A DNA stretch of 64,000 bases. Source: Lycorma delicatula (lineage: Eukaryota > Arthropoda > Insecta > Hemiptera > Fulgoridae). The translations under genes were made by a program, and so were the position numbers. Location: assembly GCF_047948215.1 (NCBI RefSeq), contig NC_134460.1:121967324-122031323 (forward strand), given 5' to 3'. Under the pieces are notes generated by a model. It had not been told where the DNA came from. It worked only from the letters and a program-made list of their open reading frames with translations, and did not search any database. Numbering within the stretch: the stretch's first letter is position 1; each line of letters opens with the position of its first letter. Positions 25,050-38,623 of the stretch are shown here, one piece after another.

Positions 25050-27911
25050 ATTGATTCGGGAAAATCAATCTCAGATTCGTTAGGGAATGACCATTATTAT
25101 GATGGCTAGATGTGAACAAGTTGCAATCTGAATAAGTACCCCTTATCTATGGCAGAGTCAGATAGTGTCTAAGGAAGAAGAATACTCCTGTAAGTACATC
25201 CCAACTCTGTAGGGGAAGACACCAACCTTGTGACGGTTCCGGTTGCCACACAACCCCTCTTGTTCGTAGCCCTAATACCTGTAAGTACAGCACAAAACTG
25301 GTAATAGTACTTAGCCACTGTAGTTTTCTGCATTTAAACCAGTCAGTATATCCCTACGATATAGTAGGCCACAGCCTTTGACAAGCAGATGGTGATAATC
25401 ATTCTTGGTAGGTAAATGCAAGGAAGCCATACGAAGGAATGATTCCAATAATGGGTACAACTCTTTCAATCATTGTTGAAGTGCTAACTAATTGATGAAT
25501 GGTTTGGCTTAAATAAAGAAGAAATGGTTTGGCTTGAAGAAAGAATATTTTTGGCTTAATGTATTAAACAACTAAAAGCAATGGAAAACTACAGTATATT
25601 TTCTGATTAAAGAGTTTTCCTAATTCCTTTTCTTTTTTAAAAATAATTTTCTCTTTAATAAAATATCTTAGATATAAATAAATGTTTGGGTGGTGGTCAG
25701 TTGGATTTCTGAATGGTGACTGGCCAAAAGGATGCCATCACGAAGTAAAATATAGTTCATTAAAAACTTAAAAAAAAGGCTAAGCTAGAAAATCTCTTAT
25801 AAGACATGTATAAGTTCAAGTTATATAGGTATAACAGGAATTAGTGAATTAAACAGGAGAGATAAACCAGGGAAACTTTTTCATCAGGGAACTGATGAAT
25901 TGTAGAGTAATATTTTCAGAAGTTTATAAACACAAATGCTGGAGAATGTAAATATGTTTAATATAAATGTAGGCCAAATTATTTCATTATATGAAAAAAT
26001 GTGATTTTTACAAGCAGGATGATAGAATTGTTTTGATCAGAGTCAATTTTAAACCAAGCCTACCACAATAATGAAGGTATATGTATGTATCAACCTCTCA
26101 GAAGCCTATTAATCAAAGATGACTAATAGTAATGCACTATATAAATGGTGATCACAATTTAATAGTACTAAGAAAATTGAATGAATTTTAAAAGATAAGA
26201 GTGAAGGAAAATAGTTGAGATTGTGGACTAGGTTAGAGGAATGAAAGAGTAATTAAATCAGACATTTGCATTTAATGTAAACTAGTGATTTTAAAAACCA
26301 TTTTTTAATATTGTAAAAGAAGATATAATAAAGGGGGATAAAGGGAGTTAAAAAGAATAATTATGAATTAAAATTTTGAAATCCATGATGAAAAAACAAC
26401 TGTAAGAGGAATGTACAGATAGATCTACTGAATGTACAGACAGATAGTATGCATAGGGGAGCAATAATCAGATTACATTTTGGAAAAGAAAAAAAATCAC
26501 TGATGATGTTAGGAGGAAACTATTTTAAGATCAGTATTTGATGGACAAATAATAATATGGCAGTACAGAAAAATTATGTATCATCCAAATTATTATTTTT
26601 TTTTTTTTAAGAAAACGGGGCATGAATAAATTAGGTAGATTAGTTAGTATATCGAGTTTATAAAGTAAGATAAGTATCTGCAGATTTTTAAAATCTGTAT
26701 TTGTTTTGATACCAAGAAATAAGTGTGAGATCTATATTACTATCAGTCTGCTATGTCATATATAATGAGTGCACTAGAAGAGTTTACAAGCAATAAAAGT
26801 GCAGTGGAAGTGGAATTAAACCCAAATGAATAGTACCTTCTACTCAAATGAAGACTAGTTTGGTTCCAAAATAATCATGGGTTCAAGATAAAAATAAGCC
26901 TGCCTTCATAGTATTTGTAGATCTGGAGATGGTTAATAAAGTAGAATGAAACTAAATGTTTAAAATTTTAATGAAAATTTGACTTAAATGTAGGGAAGGA
27001 ACAAATTTAATTTGTTTAAGAATCAGATTTTAGTAATAAGAGTAGGAAATAGAGAAAGTCATGCTATAACTCAGGATGGAGCAAACAAATGATATAGTAG
27101 GCCTCCTTTGCTTTTCAGTTTAAATTAAAAAGAAGCAATATTTGAATTGAAGGAAAAGTTTGTTAGAGAACAAATAGAGAACCTATCCAAGGAGAAGAAA
27201 GTAAAAATGATGAGATGCTGCTGATATTATTTTGGCAGAAATGAACAAATGAGTTAGAAGAAATATTAAATTTAAAGGATTTATTAATGAGGAAAATTCA
27301 GTTTGAAAATGAATTACATTAAAAAAAGTTAATAAAATTTGATAGAAAGGTTAAACAAGGTTGATCCCCATATTAACAATTAAGTATTGATGTGGTGAAT
27401 TATCCCCACATCAATACTTTGGTGTATTATTAAATACACCAGTGTTTTGTTCTTTAAATCTTAAAGTTAGAAAGTATGTAGAGATCAAAAGCAGATCTTC
27501 ATAGACTTTTCATTCAGAAAATAACTATGATATGTATCTAGGAATTAGAAATTTATCTTTAAAAATACTTGTGAAGTTGTAGAACATTTATTGTAACAAA
27601 TATTGGACAATAATAAAAAAAGGATCAAATTAAATTTGCAGAAAGCTGAATGACGTTCTTTGAAATTTTATGTAACTGGAGGATGATGAAAATTAGGTAA
27701 TGATAAGTGCAAAATAAATAAGTTCCAAGAGAAATGATGGGGGAGAGAAATTTATGGCAGAACCTAATTAAGAGATGAACCAAGTTCATATGTTGGCTAC
27801 ATATTAAAAAAAACAAGATTAATTAATTGTATGTATAGATGGTAAAAGTGAAGAGGTTAAAAGATTAACACAGAACAGAAAAAATGGAGAATAGCATTGA
27901 ACCAATATAAC
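25050..27911 (+). pseudogene. Highly decayed RTE-like LINE, second lineage (unit A)
   Basis: Plus-strand translation across frames gives scattered reverse transcriptase landmarks in order. They are NGDHNLIVLRKL (endonuclease end, 26.14 kb), PAFIVFVDLEMVNKVE (RT catalytic Asp region, 26.92 kb), RPPLLFSLN (27.1 kb), KFVREQIENLSKEKKVKMMRC (27.17 kb), and at the C-terminus EEVKRLTQNRK followed by a WRIALNQYN-like end (27.9 kb). Sequence from 25.05 to 25.7 kb is probably its 5' untranslated region. It runs opposite to the younger LINE at 19-21.5 kb and ends in a different C-terminal peptide, so it is a separate lineage. Confidence 0.72.
27382..27419. repeat. Hairpin, 17-bp arms with one mismatch (unit A)
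   Basis: AAGTATTGATGTGGTGA, loop ATTA, then TCCCCACATCAATACTT. The unit B copy at 41994-42031 is a perfect 17-bp stem. A second small hairpin (GGTGTATT / AATACACC) follows directly. Confidence 0.8.
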
Positions 27912-28218
27912 TAAAAAAGAGAAAATTAAATTCAATGGACTGAAGGACAGTGGGGAGCCAAATAATAAGTTAAGAGAACATTATTATGATTTTTATCTTC
28001 CACATCCCTTACCTTTATCATGTATCTCTTATCTCAGTACATTCTTTAGGTCATTTTTACAATTTATTCTCCAGAATAAACAAAGATAAAGAATTTTATA
28101 AATTTACAACTTTTCATTAATTACTTATGTTTATAAAAGCAGAACACTGTTTAACAACTTCATTAATTAATTTTCCCAAGTTACTTTTTTTGTTCTTCCA
28201 ATGATTTTAATTACTATT

Positions 28219-28592
28219 TTTTTTTTTTTTGTCTTCAGTTATTTGACTGGTTTGATGCAGCTCTCCAAGATTCCCTATCTAGTGCTAGTCGTTTCATTTC
28301 AATATACCCTCTACATCCTACATCCCTAACAATTTGTTTTACATATTCCAAACGTGGCCTGCCTACACAATTTTTCCCTTCTACCTGTCCTTCCAATATT
28401 AAAGCGACTATTCGAGGATGCCTTAGTATGTGGCCTATAAGTCTGTCTCTTCTTTTAACTATATTTTTCCAAGTGCTTCTTTCTTCATCTATTTGCCGCA
28501 ATACCCTTTCATTTGTCACTTTATCCACCCATCTGATTTTTAACATTCTCCTATAGCACCACATTTCAAAAGTGAATATTTCTTTAAAATAT
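28219..28592 (-). mobile_element. 5'-truncated RTE-like LINE 3' end (copy in B1)
   Basis: Near-identical to the fragment at 16237-16600, encoding FEMWCYRRMLK to DRESWRAASNQSN plus an A tail. It has the same 5' truncation point, so it is a duplicate and not an independent insertion. Confidence 0.88.
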
Positions 28593-29664
28593 CTCAAATT
28601 TTAGTTCTCTATTAGTTAATTAAAAATTCTTGTTTATTTGGAAATTAACAAATTTATTTTATTTCAAACCTTAAAAGTATATTTGCCGGGAAAAGTTTTC
28701 TTGGCTTATTCCGTTTTTCTTAAAACCTAAGTGAAATAGAGGTCTGGGACCACTTGTGTTCATTTTTTTTTAGAAAAAACCCGTAAGAGAGCACTCAACT
28801 TACTCCTCGATTTATACTGCTAGAATTTTAATACAGTTTAAGTTCACAGAGGGAGCCAAATGTTTCGTGAGCCAAAACTCGCTAACGAACCATTCTCTGA
28901 CTTGTTTATGTGAATGTGATTTGTTTTTTTTTTACTTTTTTGCACTCTATCCGACGAAAAATATTTTTTGTAGCTTTCCGTAATTCGGTTTGTTTTTTGT
29001 TAGTTACACCGCATTTTGAATCTAACACTTCACTTGTGTTACACTTAAGCTGATACATTGATGAATTCAAGTGGCCCAAAATCCAGAGTAGTCCAGAGGG
29101 ATGTTAAGTTAGATTATCTTAGAGGCCAGTTGATAATTACTAAAATTTGTCAGTTGATGAGTTATTGATAAGTTGTGTATGTTTTTCGATCCCAATCTTT
29201 TGACTAAATACATATTTCTATAAAATTACTTAAAATACAATTCTGGAATATATTTTATTCAATTTTTCATATCACACACACTTACTTTGTGTGTGTGTGT
29301 GTGAACAAACGAACATTTACATTTTTATTTATATTGATAATTTATATTTATGCATTCTTTAGACAGTTTCTAAGCAACTGTTATTTAATTTTTAATTCAG
29401 TTCTATTAGAATTTCTGATAGAATTACACATATTGAATCTCTGCTGCTCCATTGACATCATATAAAAGCTACATCAAAAGAAATATATAGCTGAAAAAAA
29501 AGAAAAAGTTCACAGGTAAAGAGAGAATTTAAATAACACCAAAAAAACCACTGCAATTTGAAGTAAAGGGGAATACCATCAACAAAAAGAAATCCTAATC
29601 GAAATAAAATAAACTCAAGAAAAAAAGAATCATTAAAGATAACAACAAAGAAATAGAATAAGGA
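28219..29664. repeat. Segmental duplication unit B1 (partial copy of 16237-17771)
   Basis: Sequence matches unit A from the LINE A tail to GAATAAGGA, then stops. Left flanks of A and B1 are unrelated, so the homology begins at the LINE 3' end. The GT tract here (29289-29303) is short. Confidence 0.9.
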
Positions 29665-30734
29665 AAAAATTATTGTTAAAGGATAGCCAAATTGTCTAGT
29701 GTATATAGAGATTAAGTAAGGAAGCTCAAACTTTATGCAAACGTTGGTGTTTTTACTTGTCTCCAAAAACAGAATAGCTTTTATTAAAAAAAGTATGCTT
29801 TAAGTATTGCAATATTCAATTTTTATTTGATTGGAATGGGACTAAGGTCCATGGGGAAAAATCTCTATCATGGGTTGAATCTGTTTGGATTTTTATTTGT
29901 TTCTGAAGGCAGAAAGCATTTGTAAATGGTTTCCGCTAATAATCATGGGTTGGAGGATTGTGGGATATCAAATCCTTACCAAACCTGATGATGTTCACTT
30001 TTGTGGGCTTGAAAAATCTTATCAGAATTTAGTGGACCTAAGATAAATTATGATCATCAGCTAGCTATTTGATCTCATCTGTCATGTTATGTGGCACCCA
30101 AAGGGTAGAGAATTTTCTAACTTGAAGCTGATCTCACAGAATAGCATGAACAGAAAGAAGTTCATGTACTTTAATGACCAAGGACACCTCTATTTGGTGG
30201 TAGGTCACATGCCTGTCTCAAGAATTTTTTGTACTGCAACATGTTTCCCTCACAGACAAAGGCAAACAACCTGACCTTGGGGCATCTCCGATGCCAAAAT
30301 TCCCTCTTCAAACTTTTGGGACTAAATATTATTGTACAATAAGCACATGTTGTACAATAAGTCCTCTCCAAGACAAGAATAATTTCCTGTAAAAACTGGT
30401 CAATGCTTAACCCAAGTGCAAAATTACCCAATATTCAGTTTTTGATCATGATGAATCTATCTCTTTTCACCAACACAGCTAAAAACCAGAGACATAGACA
30501 TTGATTAAGGTGGCTACAGAGCAGGTTAGAACTTGTTTAAAAACACGCGTGCACGTGCAGTCGCACATGCAGACACATACCTTTTATGATATGTTCCATC
30601 ATATTGCAAAACATTCTTAGTGCCCTTTGTATATATTATTTACAGTGTTATATTTAATATATATATATTATATGTATTAAGGCATTTTTTTTTATATATC
30701 TCTGGTTTATTTAATCATTTATTTTTGTTGTCAG
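29665..30734. other. Sequence unique to the B1-B2 interval
   Basis: About 1.07 kb, less AT-rich than the neighbourhood (for example 30.08-30.3 kb), with no counterpart in unit A. A 61-codon plus frame and an 86-codon minus frame overlap here but I recognise neither. A decayed transposon fragment is the likely explanation. Confidence 0.4.
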
Positions 30735-31475
30735 TCATTTGACTGGTTTGATGCAGCTCTCCAAGATTCCCTATCTACTGCTAGTTGTTTCATTTCAGTA
30801 TACCCCGTATATCCTATATCCCTAACAATTTGTTTTATATATTCCAAATGTTACCTGCCTGCACAATCTTTCCCTTCTACCTGTACATCCAATATTAAAG
30901 TGACTATTCCAGGATGCCTTAATATGTGGCCTATAAGTCTGCCTCTTCTTTTAACTATAATTTTCAGCTGCTTCTTTCTTCATCAATTTGCCACCTCTTC
31001 ATTTGTCACTTTATCTACCATCTGATTTTTAACATTTTCCTATAGCACCACATCTCAAAAGCTTCTAATCTTTTCTTCTAAGGTACTCCGATCATCTAAA
31101 TTTCACTTCCTTATAAAGCTACGCTCCAAACATACTTTCAAAAATGTTTTCCTGATGTTTAAATTAATTTTTGATGTATACAAATTATAGTTCTGAATGA
31201 AGGCTCGTTTTGCCTGTGCTATTCGACATTTTATATCCCTCCTGCTTCATCTATCTTTAGTAATTCTACTTCCCAAAAAACAAAATTCTTCTACCTGCGT
31301 AATCTTTTCTGCTCCTATTTTTATATTCAGTGGTTCATCTACATTATTTCTACTACATTTCATTACTTTCGTTTTGTTTTTGTTTATTTTCATGCGATAG
31401 TTCTTACGTAGGACTTCATCTATGCCAATCATTGTTTCTTCTAAATCCTTTTTACTTTCGGCTAGAATTACTATG
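30735..31475 (-). mobile_element. Third RTE-like LINE fragment, diverged, cut at a duplication junction
   Basis: Minus-strand LINE 3' region covering the segment after FADD through the C-terminus. It includes NYRMKINKNKTKVMKCSRNN and KITQVEEFCFLGSRITKD. It is clearly more diverged than the 16.2 and 28.2 kb fragments. On the plus strand it stops at GAATTACTATG and is joined directly to TTTCATGAGCCGAAACTCGC, the middle of the 16.65-kb repeat. Confidence 0.85.
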
Positions 31476-31910
31476 TTTCATGAGCCGAAACTCGCTAACA
31501 AACCGTTCTCTGACTTGTTTATGTGAATGTGAATTTTTTTTTTTTTTTTTCACTCTATCCAAAGAACAATATTTTTTGTAGCTTTCTGTATTTCGGTTTG
31601 TTTTGTGTCAGTTACACCACATTTAGAATCTAACACTTCACTTTTGTTACACTTAAGCTGATACATTGATGAATTCAAGTGGCCCACAATCCAGAGTAGT
31701 CCAGAGGGGTGTTAAGTTAGATTATCTTAGAGGCCAATTGATAATTATTAAAATTTGTCAGTTAATGAGTTATTTATAAGTTATTTTACGCCAAACATAA
31801 AATAGTATGTTTTTCGATCCCAATTTTTTGACTACCTACATATTTCTAGATAATTACTTAAAATACAGTTCTGGAATATATTTTATTCAATTTCTCACAC
31901 ACACGTACTT

Positions 31911-32010
31911 TGTGTGTGTGTTGTGTATTGTGTGGTGTGTGGTGTGTAGTGTGTGGTATGTGTTGTGTGTTGTGTGGTGTGTTGTTGTTGTGTGTTGTGT
32001 ATGTGTGTGC
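31911..32010 (+). repeat. Degenerate TG-rich tract (unit B2 allele)
   Basis: A 100-base tract of TGTG units broken by TGG, TGTT and TAG variants. It sits at the position of the clean compound microsatellite in unit A. Confidence 0.9.
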
Positions 32011-33604
32011 GAACAAACGAACATTTACATTTTTATTTATATGGATAATTTATATTTATGCGTTGTTTAGACAATTTCTAAGCAACTGTTTAATTTTAAT
32101 TTTTAATTCAGTTTTATTAGAATTTCTGATAGAATTACACTTATTGAATCTCTGCTGCTCGATTGAGCTTATATAAAAGCTACATCAAAAGAAATATATA
32201 GAAGAAAAAAAAGAATTCAAATAGAAAGAGTTAACAGATAAAGAGAGAATTGACATAACACCAAAAAAACCACTGTCATTTGAAGTATAAGGGAATACCA
32301 TCAACAAAAAGAAATCCTAATCGAAATAAAATAAACTCAAGAAAAAAGAATCATTAAAGATAACAACAAAGAAATAGAATAAGGAATAATAATAAAAGGT
32401 ATTTATATAAAAGTTAGATAACTTCAAAAAATAATAAGAGTAAACATGGTTGAACCATAACAATAATGGTGGGGTGCGATTAAGTGAGGTGGGGTGGTGG
32501 GCTCCCATCTCAATTTTTTGTTAGTTTTGAAGATATTATGATGAAGGATAAAACGAATTGCTTCGGTTATTATTAACTGATATCGGCCAATTTCATAGTC
32601 TGAATAAAAATTTACAAAATGACCTATCTATAAACTATATAAATATACATTATAAGAAGAAAGAAGAAAGGAAATGTTACCCAATTATTTTGGAAAAAGA
32701 TTGATTCATCTCGTTTTTATAAATTATGAATATGATGCAAAAAGATATTCATGCTACCTATTAAGAGGTTACGAAGAAAATCATGGTTGGACTATCACTT
32801 TTTTGATATATTTATAAACTATCATTCAAAGTGTATTAAAATAAAAAAACTGTTAATGTTTTCATTATAAACGACTACTAACTATTTCTGTAATTTCTTG
32901 TAGAAAATTATATTAAAACTATGATAATACCTAATAAAATTTTATTTTTGCAAATTTTAAAATAGTTATTGTATAAATATTTTAATATTAATTGAATAAT
33001 TAAATACAAAGTTATACTTAACCCTGACGGCTTCAAGCCCAATTCGTAAATACTAGAAGCACGTTCATCAGAAAAAGTAGGTGTTTGGTAGAAATGCCAC
33101 AGAAATAACAATATACACGATAAAATTATGAAAAAATTTTAATTACTCAGTAACCTATGTAGATTGTGGTACTGCGATCCAAAATGGTGCTACACCCTTG
33201 ATTAATTATTTTAAATCTAAACTTTTACAAAAAAAATAAAAAATACTGAATTTGTTCTTTATTTGAAAAATATCCTTGCTATTTATATCTAATCTATCTC
33301 TGTTTATAAAAACAAAAATTATTTGTGAACATAATTAAAAAAAAATAATGGGAATGAAACTGGATTAATTTTACCCAAGACGCAGAATTCACGAAGAAAT
33401 CATTCGCCAGCCGACGCTCGTTAACAAAAGAATTTCCAAACATATGTTTATATGATATAAACGTTTTTTTATGTCACATACACAACACGTCGTAAAATAT
33501 TTATTACATTTTTCGTGCATAACTCTTTATATATTAGTTAAGTAAACTAATTATTATTGGGATGTTTATTTATTCTATCCCGGTATATAATACTATAGCT
33601 ATAT

Positions 33605-33627
33605 TATATATATATATATATATATAT
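33605..33627. repeat. (TA)n microsatellite abutting the LINE (unit B2)
   Basis: Same junction as at 18985-19014, slightly shorter. The LINE truncation is therefore older than the duplication. Confidence 0.9.
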
Positions 33628-36115
33628 TGCAGCTCTCCAAGATTCCCTATCTAGTGCTAGTCGTTTCATTTCGGTATACCCCCCACATCCCACATCTCTA
33701 ACAATTTGTTTTACATATTCCAGACGTGGCCTGCCTACACAATTTTTTCCTTCTACCTGTCCTTCCAATATTAAAGCGACTATTCCAGGATGCCTTAGTA
33801 TGTGGCCTATAAGTCTGTCTCTTCTTTTAACTTTATTTTTTCCTAATGCTTCTTTCTTCATCTATTTGCGGCAACATTCTCCTATAGCACCACATTTCAA
33901 AAGCTTCTAATCCTTTCTTCTCAGATACTCCGATTGTCCAAGTTTCACTTCCATATAAAGCGACACTCCAGACATAAACTTTCAAAAATCTTTTCCTGAC
34001 ATTTTAATTAATTTTTGATGTAAACAAATTATATTTCTTACTGAAGGCTCGTTTAGCTTGTGCTATTCGGCCTTTTATATCGCTCCTGCTTCGTCCATCT
34101 TTAATAATTCTACCTCCCAAATAACAAAATTCTTCTACCTCCATAATCTTTTCTCCTCCTATTTTCACATTCAGTGGTCCATCTTTGTTATTTCTAGTAC
34201 ATTTCATTATTTTTGTTTTGTTCTAGTTTATTTTCATGCGATAGTTCTTGTGTAGGACTTCATCTATGCCGTTCATTGTTTCTTCTAAGTCCTTTTTACT
34301 CTCGGCTAGAATTACTATATCATCAGCAAATCGTAGCATCTTTATCTTTTCACCTTGTACTGTTACTCCGAATCTAAATTGTTCTTTAACACCATTAACT
34401 GCTAGTTCCGTGTAAAGATTAAAAAGTAACGGAGATAGGGAACATCCTTGTCGGACTCCCTTTCTTATTACGGCTTCTTTCTTATGTTCTTCAATTATTA
34501 CTGTTGCTGTTTGGTTCCTGTACATGTTAGCAATTGTTCTTCTATCTCTGTATTAGAGCTCTAATTTCTTTTAAATGCTGTACATTTTATTCCAATCTAC
34601 GTTATCGAATGCCTTTTCTAGGTCTATAAACGCCAAGTATGTTGATTTGTTTTTCTTTAATCTTCCTTCTACTATTAATCTGAGGCCTAAAATTGCTTCC
34701 CTTGTCCCTATACTTTTACTGAAACCAAATTGGTCTTCTCCTAACAGTTCTTCCACTCTCCTCTCAATTCTTCTGTATAGAATTCTAGTTAAGATTTTTG
34801 ATGCACGACTAGTTAAACTAATTGTTCTGTATTCTTCACATTTATCTGCCCCTGCTTTCTTTGGTATCATGACTATAACACTTTTTTTGAAGTCTGACGG
34901 AAATTCCCCTTTTTCATAAATATTACACACCAGTTTGTATAATCTATCAATCGCTTCCTCACCAGCACTGCGCAGTAATTCTACAGGTATTCCGTCTATT
35001 CCAGGAGCCTTTCTGCCATTTAAATCTTTTAATGCTCTCTTAAATTCAGATCTCAGTATTGTTTCTCCCATTTCATCCTCCTCAACTTGCTCTTCTTCCT
35101 CTATAACACCATTTTCTAATTCATTTCCTCCGTATAACTCTTCAATATATTCCACCCATCTATCGACTTGACCTTTCGTGTTATATATTGGTGAACCATC
35201 TTTGTTTAACACATTATTAGATTTTAATTTATGTACCCCAAAATTTTCCTTAACTTTCCTGTATGCTCAGTCTATTTTACCGATGTTCATTTCTCTTTCC
35301 ACTTCTAAACACTTTTCTTTAATCCACTCTTCTTTCGCCACTTTGCACTTCCTGTTTATAGCATTTCTTAATTGCCGATAGTTCCTTTTACTTTCTTCAT
35401 CACTATCATTCTTATATTTTCTACGTTCATCCATCAGCTGCAATATATCGTCTGAAACCCAAGGTTTTCTACTAGTTCTCTTTATTCCTCCTAAGTTTGC
35501 TTCTGCTGATTAAGAATTTCCTTTTTAACATTCTCCCATTCTTCTTCTACATTTTCTACCTTATCTTTTTTACTCAGACCTCTTGCGATGTCCTCCTCAA
35601 AAATCTTCTTTACCTCCTCTTCCTCAAGCTTCTCTAAATTCCACCGATTCTGCTGACACGTTTTCTTCAGGTTTTTAAACCCCAATCTACATTTAATTAT
35701 CACCAAATTATGGTCGCTATCAATGTCTGCTCCAGGGTAAGTTTTGCAGACAACGAGGTGATTTCTAAATCTTTGCTTAACCATGATATAATCTATCTGA
35801 TACCTTGCAGTATCGCCTGGCTTTTTCCAAGTGTATTATGATTTTTAAACTGGGTGTTGGCAATTACTAAATTATACTTCGTGCAAAACTCTATAAGTCG
35901 GTCCCCTCTTTCATTCCTTTTGCCCAGCCCGTATTCATCCACTATATTTCTTTCCTTGCCTTTTCCATTGCTTGCATTCCAATCTCCAACTATTATTAAA
36001 TTTTCATCTCCTTTTACGTGTTTAATTGCTTCATCAATCTCTTCGTATACACACTACCTCATCATTATCATGGGCGCTTGTAGGCATATAGACGTTAACA
36101 ATCGTTGTCGGTTTA
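33628..36115 (-). mobile_element. RTE-like LINE, truncated at both ends (unit B2 copy)
   Basis: Paralogue of the LINE at 19015-21530 with the same 5' and 3' limits. Reverse transcriptase motifs KAPGIDGIPVELL, FIDLEKAFDNVDW, RQGCSLSPLLFNLYTE and FADD are present. B2 keeps RQGCSLSPLLFNL where A has SQLLSNL. B2 has an extra stop before the MYRNQ segment and a 10-base deletion in the endonuclease near 35.84 kb (GTGTATTATG against GTGTATATTCTACTATTATG). Confidence 0.92.
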
Positions 36116-37367
36116 GGTTTTGATTTTAAAATTTTAAATATATTTTTAGTATCTATACTTAAAATTGTGTATAGTCAAACATTTTTCTTTTTGTGACTGT
36201 TCCTACTAAAGTTTGCAAATGAGATGACATAATAATAATATAATAATTTTTGAAGGATGAACAAACAAAAGGTTCTAATTTTTTATTAATATTAAAATTA
36301 TTTTTTATGTAGGGTTGATTGACTTGTTAATGTATACATAAAATAAGGGAATAAAATAAGTATCTCAGTTGCTCCTAATAATAATCACTTGGGTCATCAT
36401 TATTTTACGTAGTGTATTAAATTCATAGTAAAATAATACACAATTGACCTTGTTTGCTAATTCAGTGGCATTGTCTGTATCTACCTGATGTAGTAAAATT
36501 AGTAAAAATTGAGACAAATATAATTAATAGCATTTAACAAATTGGTTACAGTTGTTGAAATGTTATTTAACTATGCTATTATATTTCTACAGGTTAATGT
36601 AAGTTTGAAACAAGTTTATTTTTATGCTAATTTTTATATACTGATAAAAAAGATTTCACATAGTAAATTGGGTTACTGTATTATTATTATCATGTAATAA
36701 AATATTAAAATGATTATTTTGAATTACTTATTGTGTTTGCATATTTTAATTATTAATTAATATTGTATTTATGAATGGTTAATTCTTTTAGATTTTTATG
36801 AATGAATTTTTGATTATGGCTATATGGATTTGTTGCACAATGATGTGTCATTGTTATATTTTATAAATGATGTCTTTGTTCTTAACTTTTATGATATAGC
36901 AGAGAATTCATAGCACATAGTGTTATAGTTTATGGTTGAAAAGATGGTATACATAGTGACAGAATCAGATTTTTTGCATCAATAATGTGTTTTATTTATT
37001 TCTCTTTAAATTACTATAAATCATTTTTAAAGTGCACCTATTTTGTAACATTGTACTGCATATAGAAGCAAAATATTTCATTCAAAATTTAACATCAAAA
37101 TAGAAATTTGAAGAATTAAAATCTGAATTGCAATTAGAATGGTTAGTTAGTTAGAATTAGCTTAAATTTTGAACTGTGTTAAAAAAATATCAAACATTTT
37201 TTTATTTCCGCGCCCTGTGTCTTTTCAACTGAGTTCATCTTTTTCTTATGCTATAGTACCATTTTCTGTAATGTGTTTCTATCTTTTCATCCACTAGATG
37301 CAAGTTCAAATTTGGCAAGCGAGTAATAACATATTTTGTAATGATTAGCAATTTATTTTGTTTGAAA
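36116..37367. other. Duplicated AT-rich DNA (B2)
   Basis: No gene recognised; counterpart of 21531-22756. Confidence 0.6.
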
Positions 37368-38241
37368 ATGATGGAAAAAAGGATTTGTATTAAATTTTCT
37401 AACACATCAACAATCCATTAAAATATTTGTAAAATAAATGACAATGTGATCAATGATAAATAATTGTCAAATCACTAGTAGAGAATTGTTGAAGAGGTGA
37501 GTATCTCTCATCGTTCATGTGAAACAATTTGGACTGATATTTTGGGTATGAAATTTATTTTTAATTGTTTACATTCAAAAATGTTGAATTTTCAACATAA
37601 GCAGAATCGCAAAAATATCACAGAACAGTTGTTAGCTGACATCGCTGATGTCTCAGAATTAATCAAACATGTCATAACAGATGATGAAATTTGGGTACAG
37701 TTATTATATTGAAACAAAGATTAATCATCCCAGTGGCAAAAGCATGTCGAGTTTGATAGAATGTTAAGGTTCTCCTTACTGGTTTCCTTTTAGTTGTAAT
37801 GATATCTATTATGAGTTCTACCACAAGGTTATATGGTCAGCAAACAATTCACTTATCAGTTTACTATTTATGTGTGGCAGTCAAAAGAAAACTACTACAA
37901 ATTAGGTCAAACAATTGTTGAATGTTTGAGTTTTTAAACTCAAACTTCACTGTTCATGGTTATTAACCAAAAATATACCATATTGATGCCGTTGCCTCCT
38001 GACATAGCTCCCTATGACTTTTTTTTGTTTCTTCTAATTAAGACCATAACAAAAGGACAATAATATGTGGCGATAGATGAAATAAAGAAAAAAATCACTA
38101 AATGAACTTAAAGATTTACCAAAAAATGCTTTCTACAAATTTGGAAAATTTGAAGCACTGGCATAAATGTGACTCATCTTTAGGGGAATACTTTGAAGGG
38201 AATAATATCAATATAGAACTAAATTCTTTATCGTAAAAATT
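37368..38241 (+). pseudogene. Mariner 2 transposase remnant (unit B2 copy)
   Basis: Effectively the same sequence as 22757-23630, with the same internal deletion, stops and frameshifts. The only difference I found is one base in a T-run near 38.26 kb. It arose by duplication, not by separate insertion. Confidence 0.85.
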
Positions 38242-38298
38242 AAAATTGTCTTTATTTTTTTTAATTGTATTTTGTATATTACATGTGAATCATTATTC

Positions 38299-38623
38299 TG
38301 TAAAAATTAACTTTCTCTTTTTCCTGTTTAGACTCCGGTAACTACCGTTCAGATAATACTTCAGAGGATGAATGAGGATGATATGTATGAGTGTAAATGA
38401 AATGTAGTCTTGTACATTCTCAGTTCGGCCATTCTTAAGATGTGCGGTTAATTGAAACCCAACCACCAAAGAACACCGATATCCACGATCTAGTAATCAA
38501 ATCCGTGTAAAAATAGCTGGCTTTACTAGGACTTGAACACTGGAACTCTCGACTTCCAAATCAGCTGATTTGGGAAGACACGTTCACCACTAGACCAACC
38601 TGGTAGGTTTGTAAAGATCAACT
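38299..38623 (-). repeat. SINE family 1, full copy (unit B2)
   Basis: Body 38313-38609 with the same imperfect target duplications (38299-38312, 38610-38623) as the unit A copy. Confidence 0.9.

Larger units (their letters stand above)
16237..28046. repeat. Segmental duplication unit A
   Basis: This 11.8-kb unit is repeated downstream: 16237-17771 at 28219-29664, and about 16874-28046 at 31475-42670. Shared features in the same order are the LINE 3' fragment (first copy only), a GT microsatellite, an RTE-like LINE, a mariner remnant, a SINE and a decayed LINE. Homology ends sharply after GTACATTCTT at 28046 and 42670. Confidence 0.93.

Noticed and set aside
31807..32176. Cys/Val-rich frames of 87-88 codons
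   Set aside because: Produced by the degenerate TG tract.
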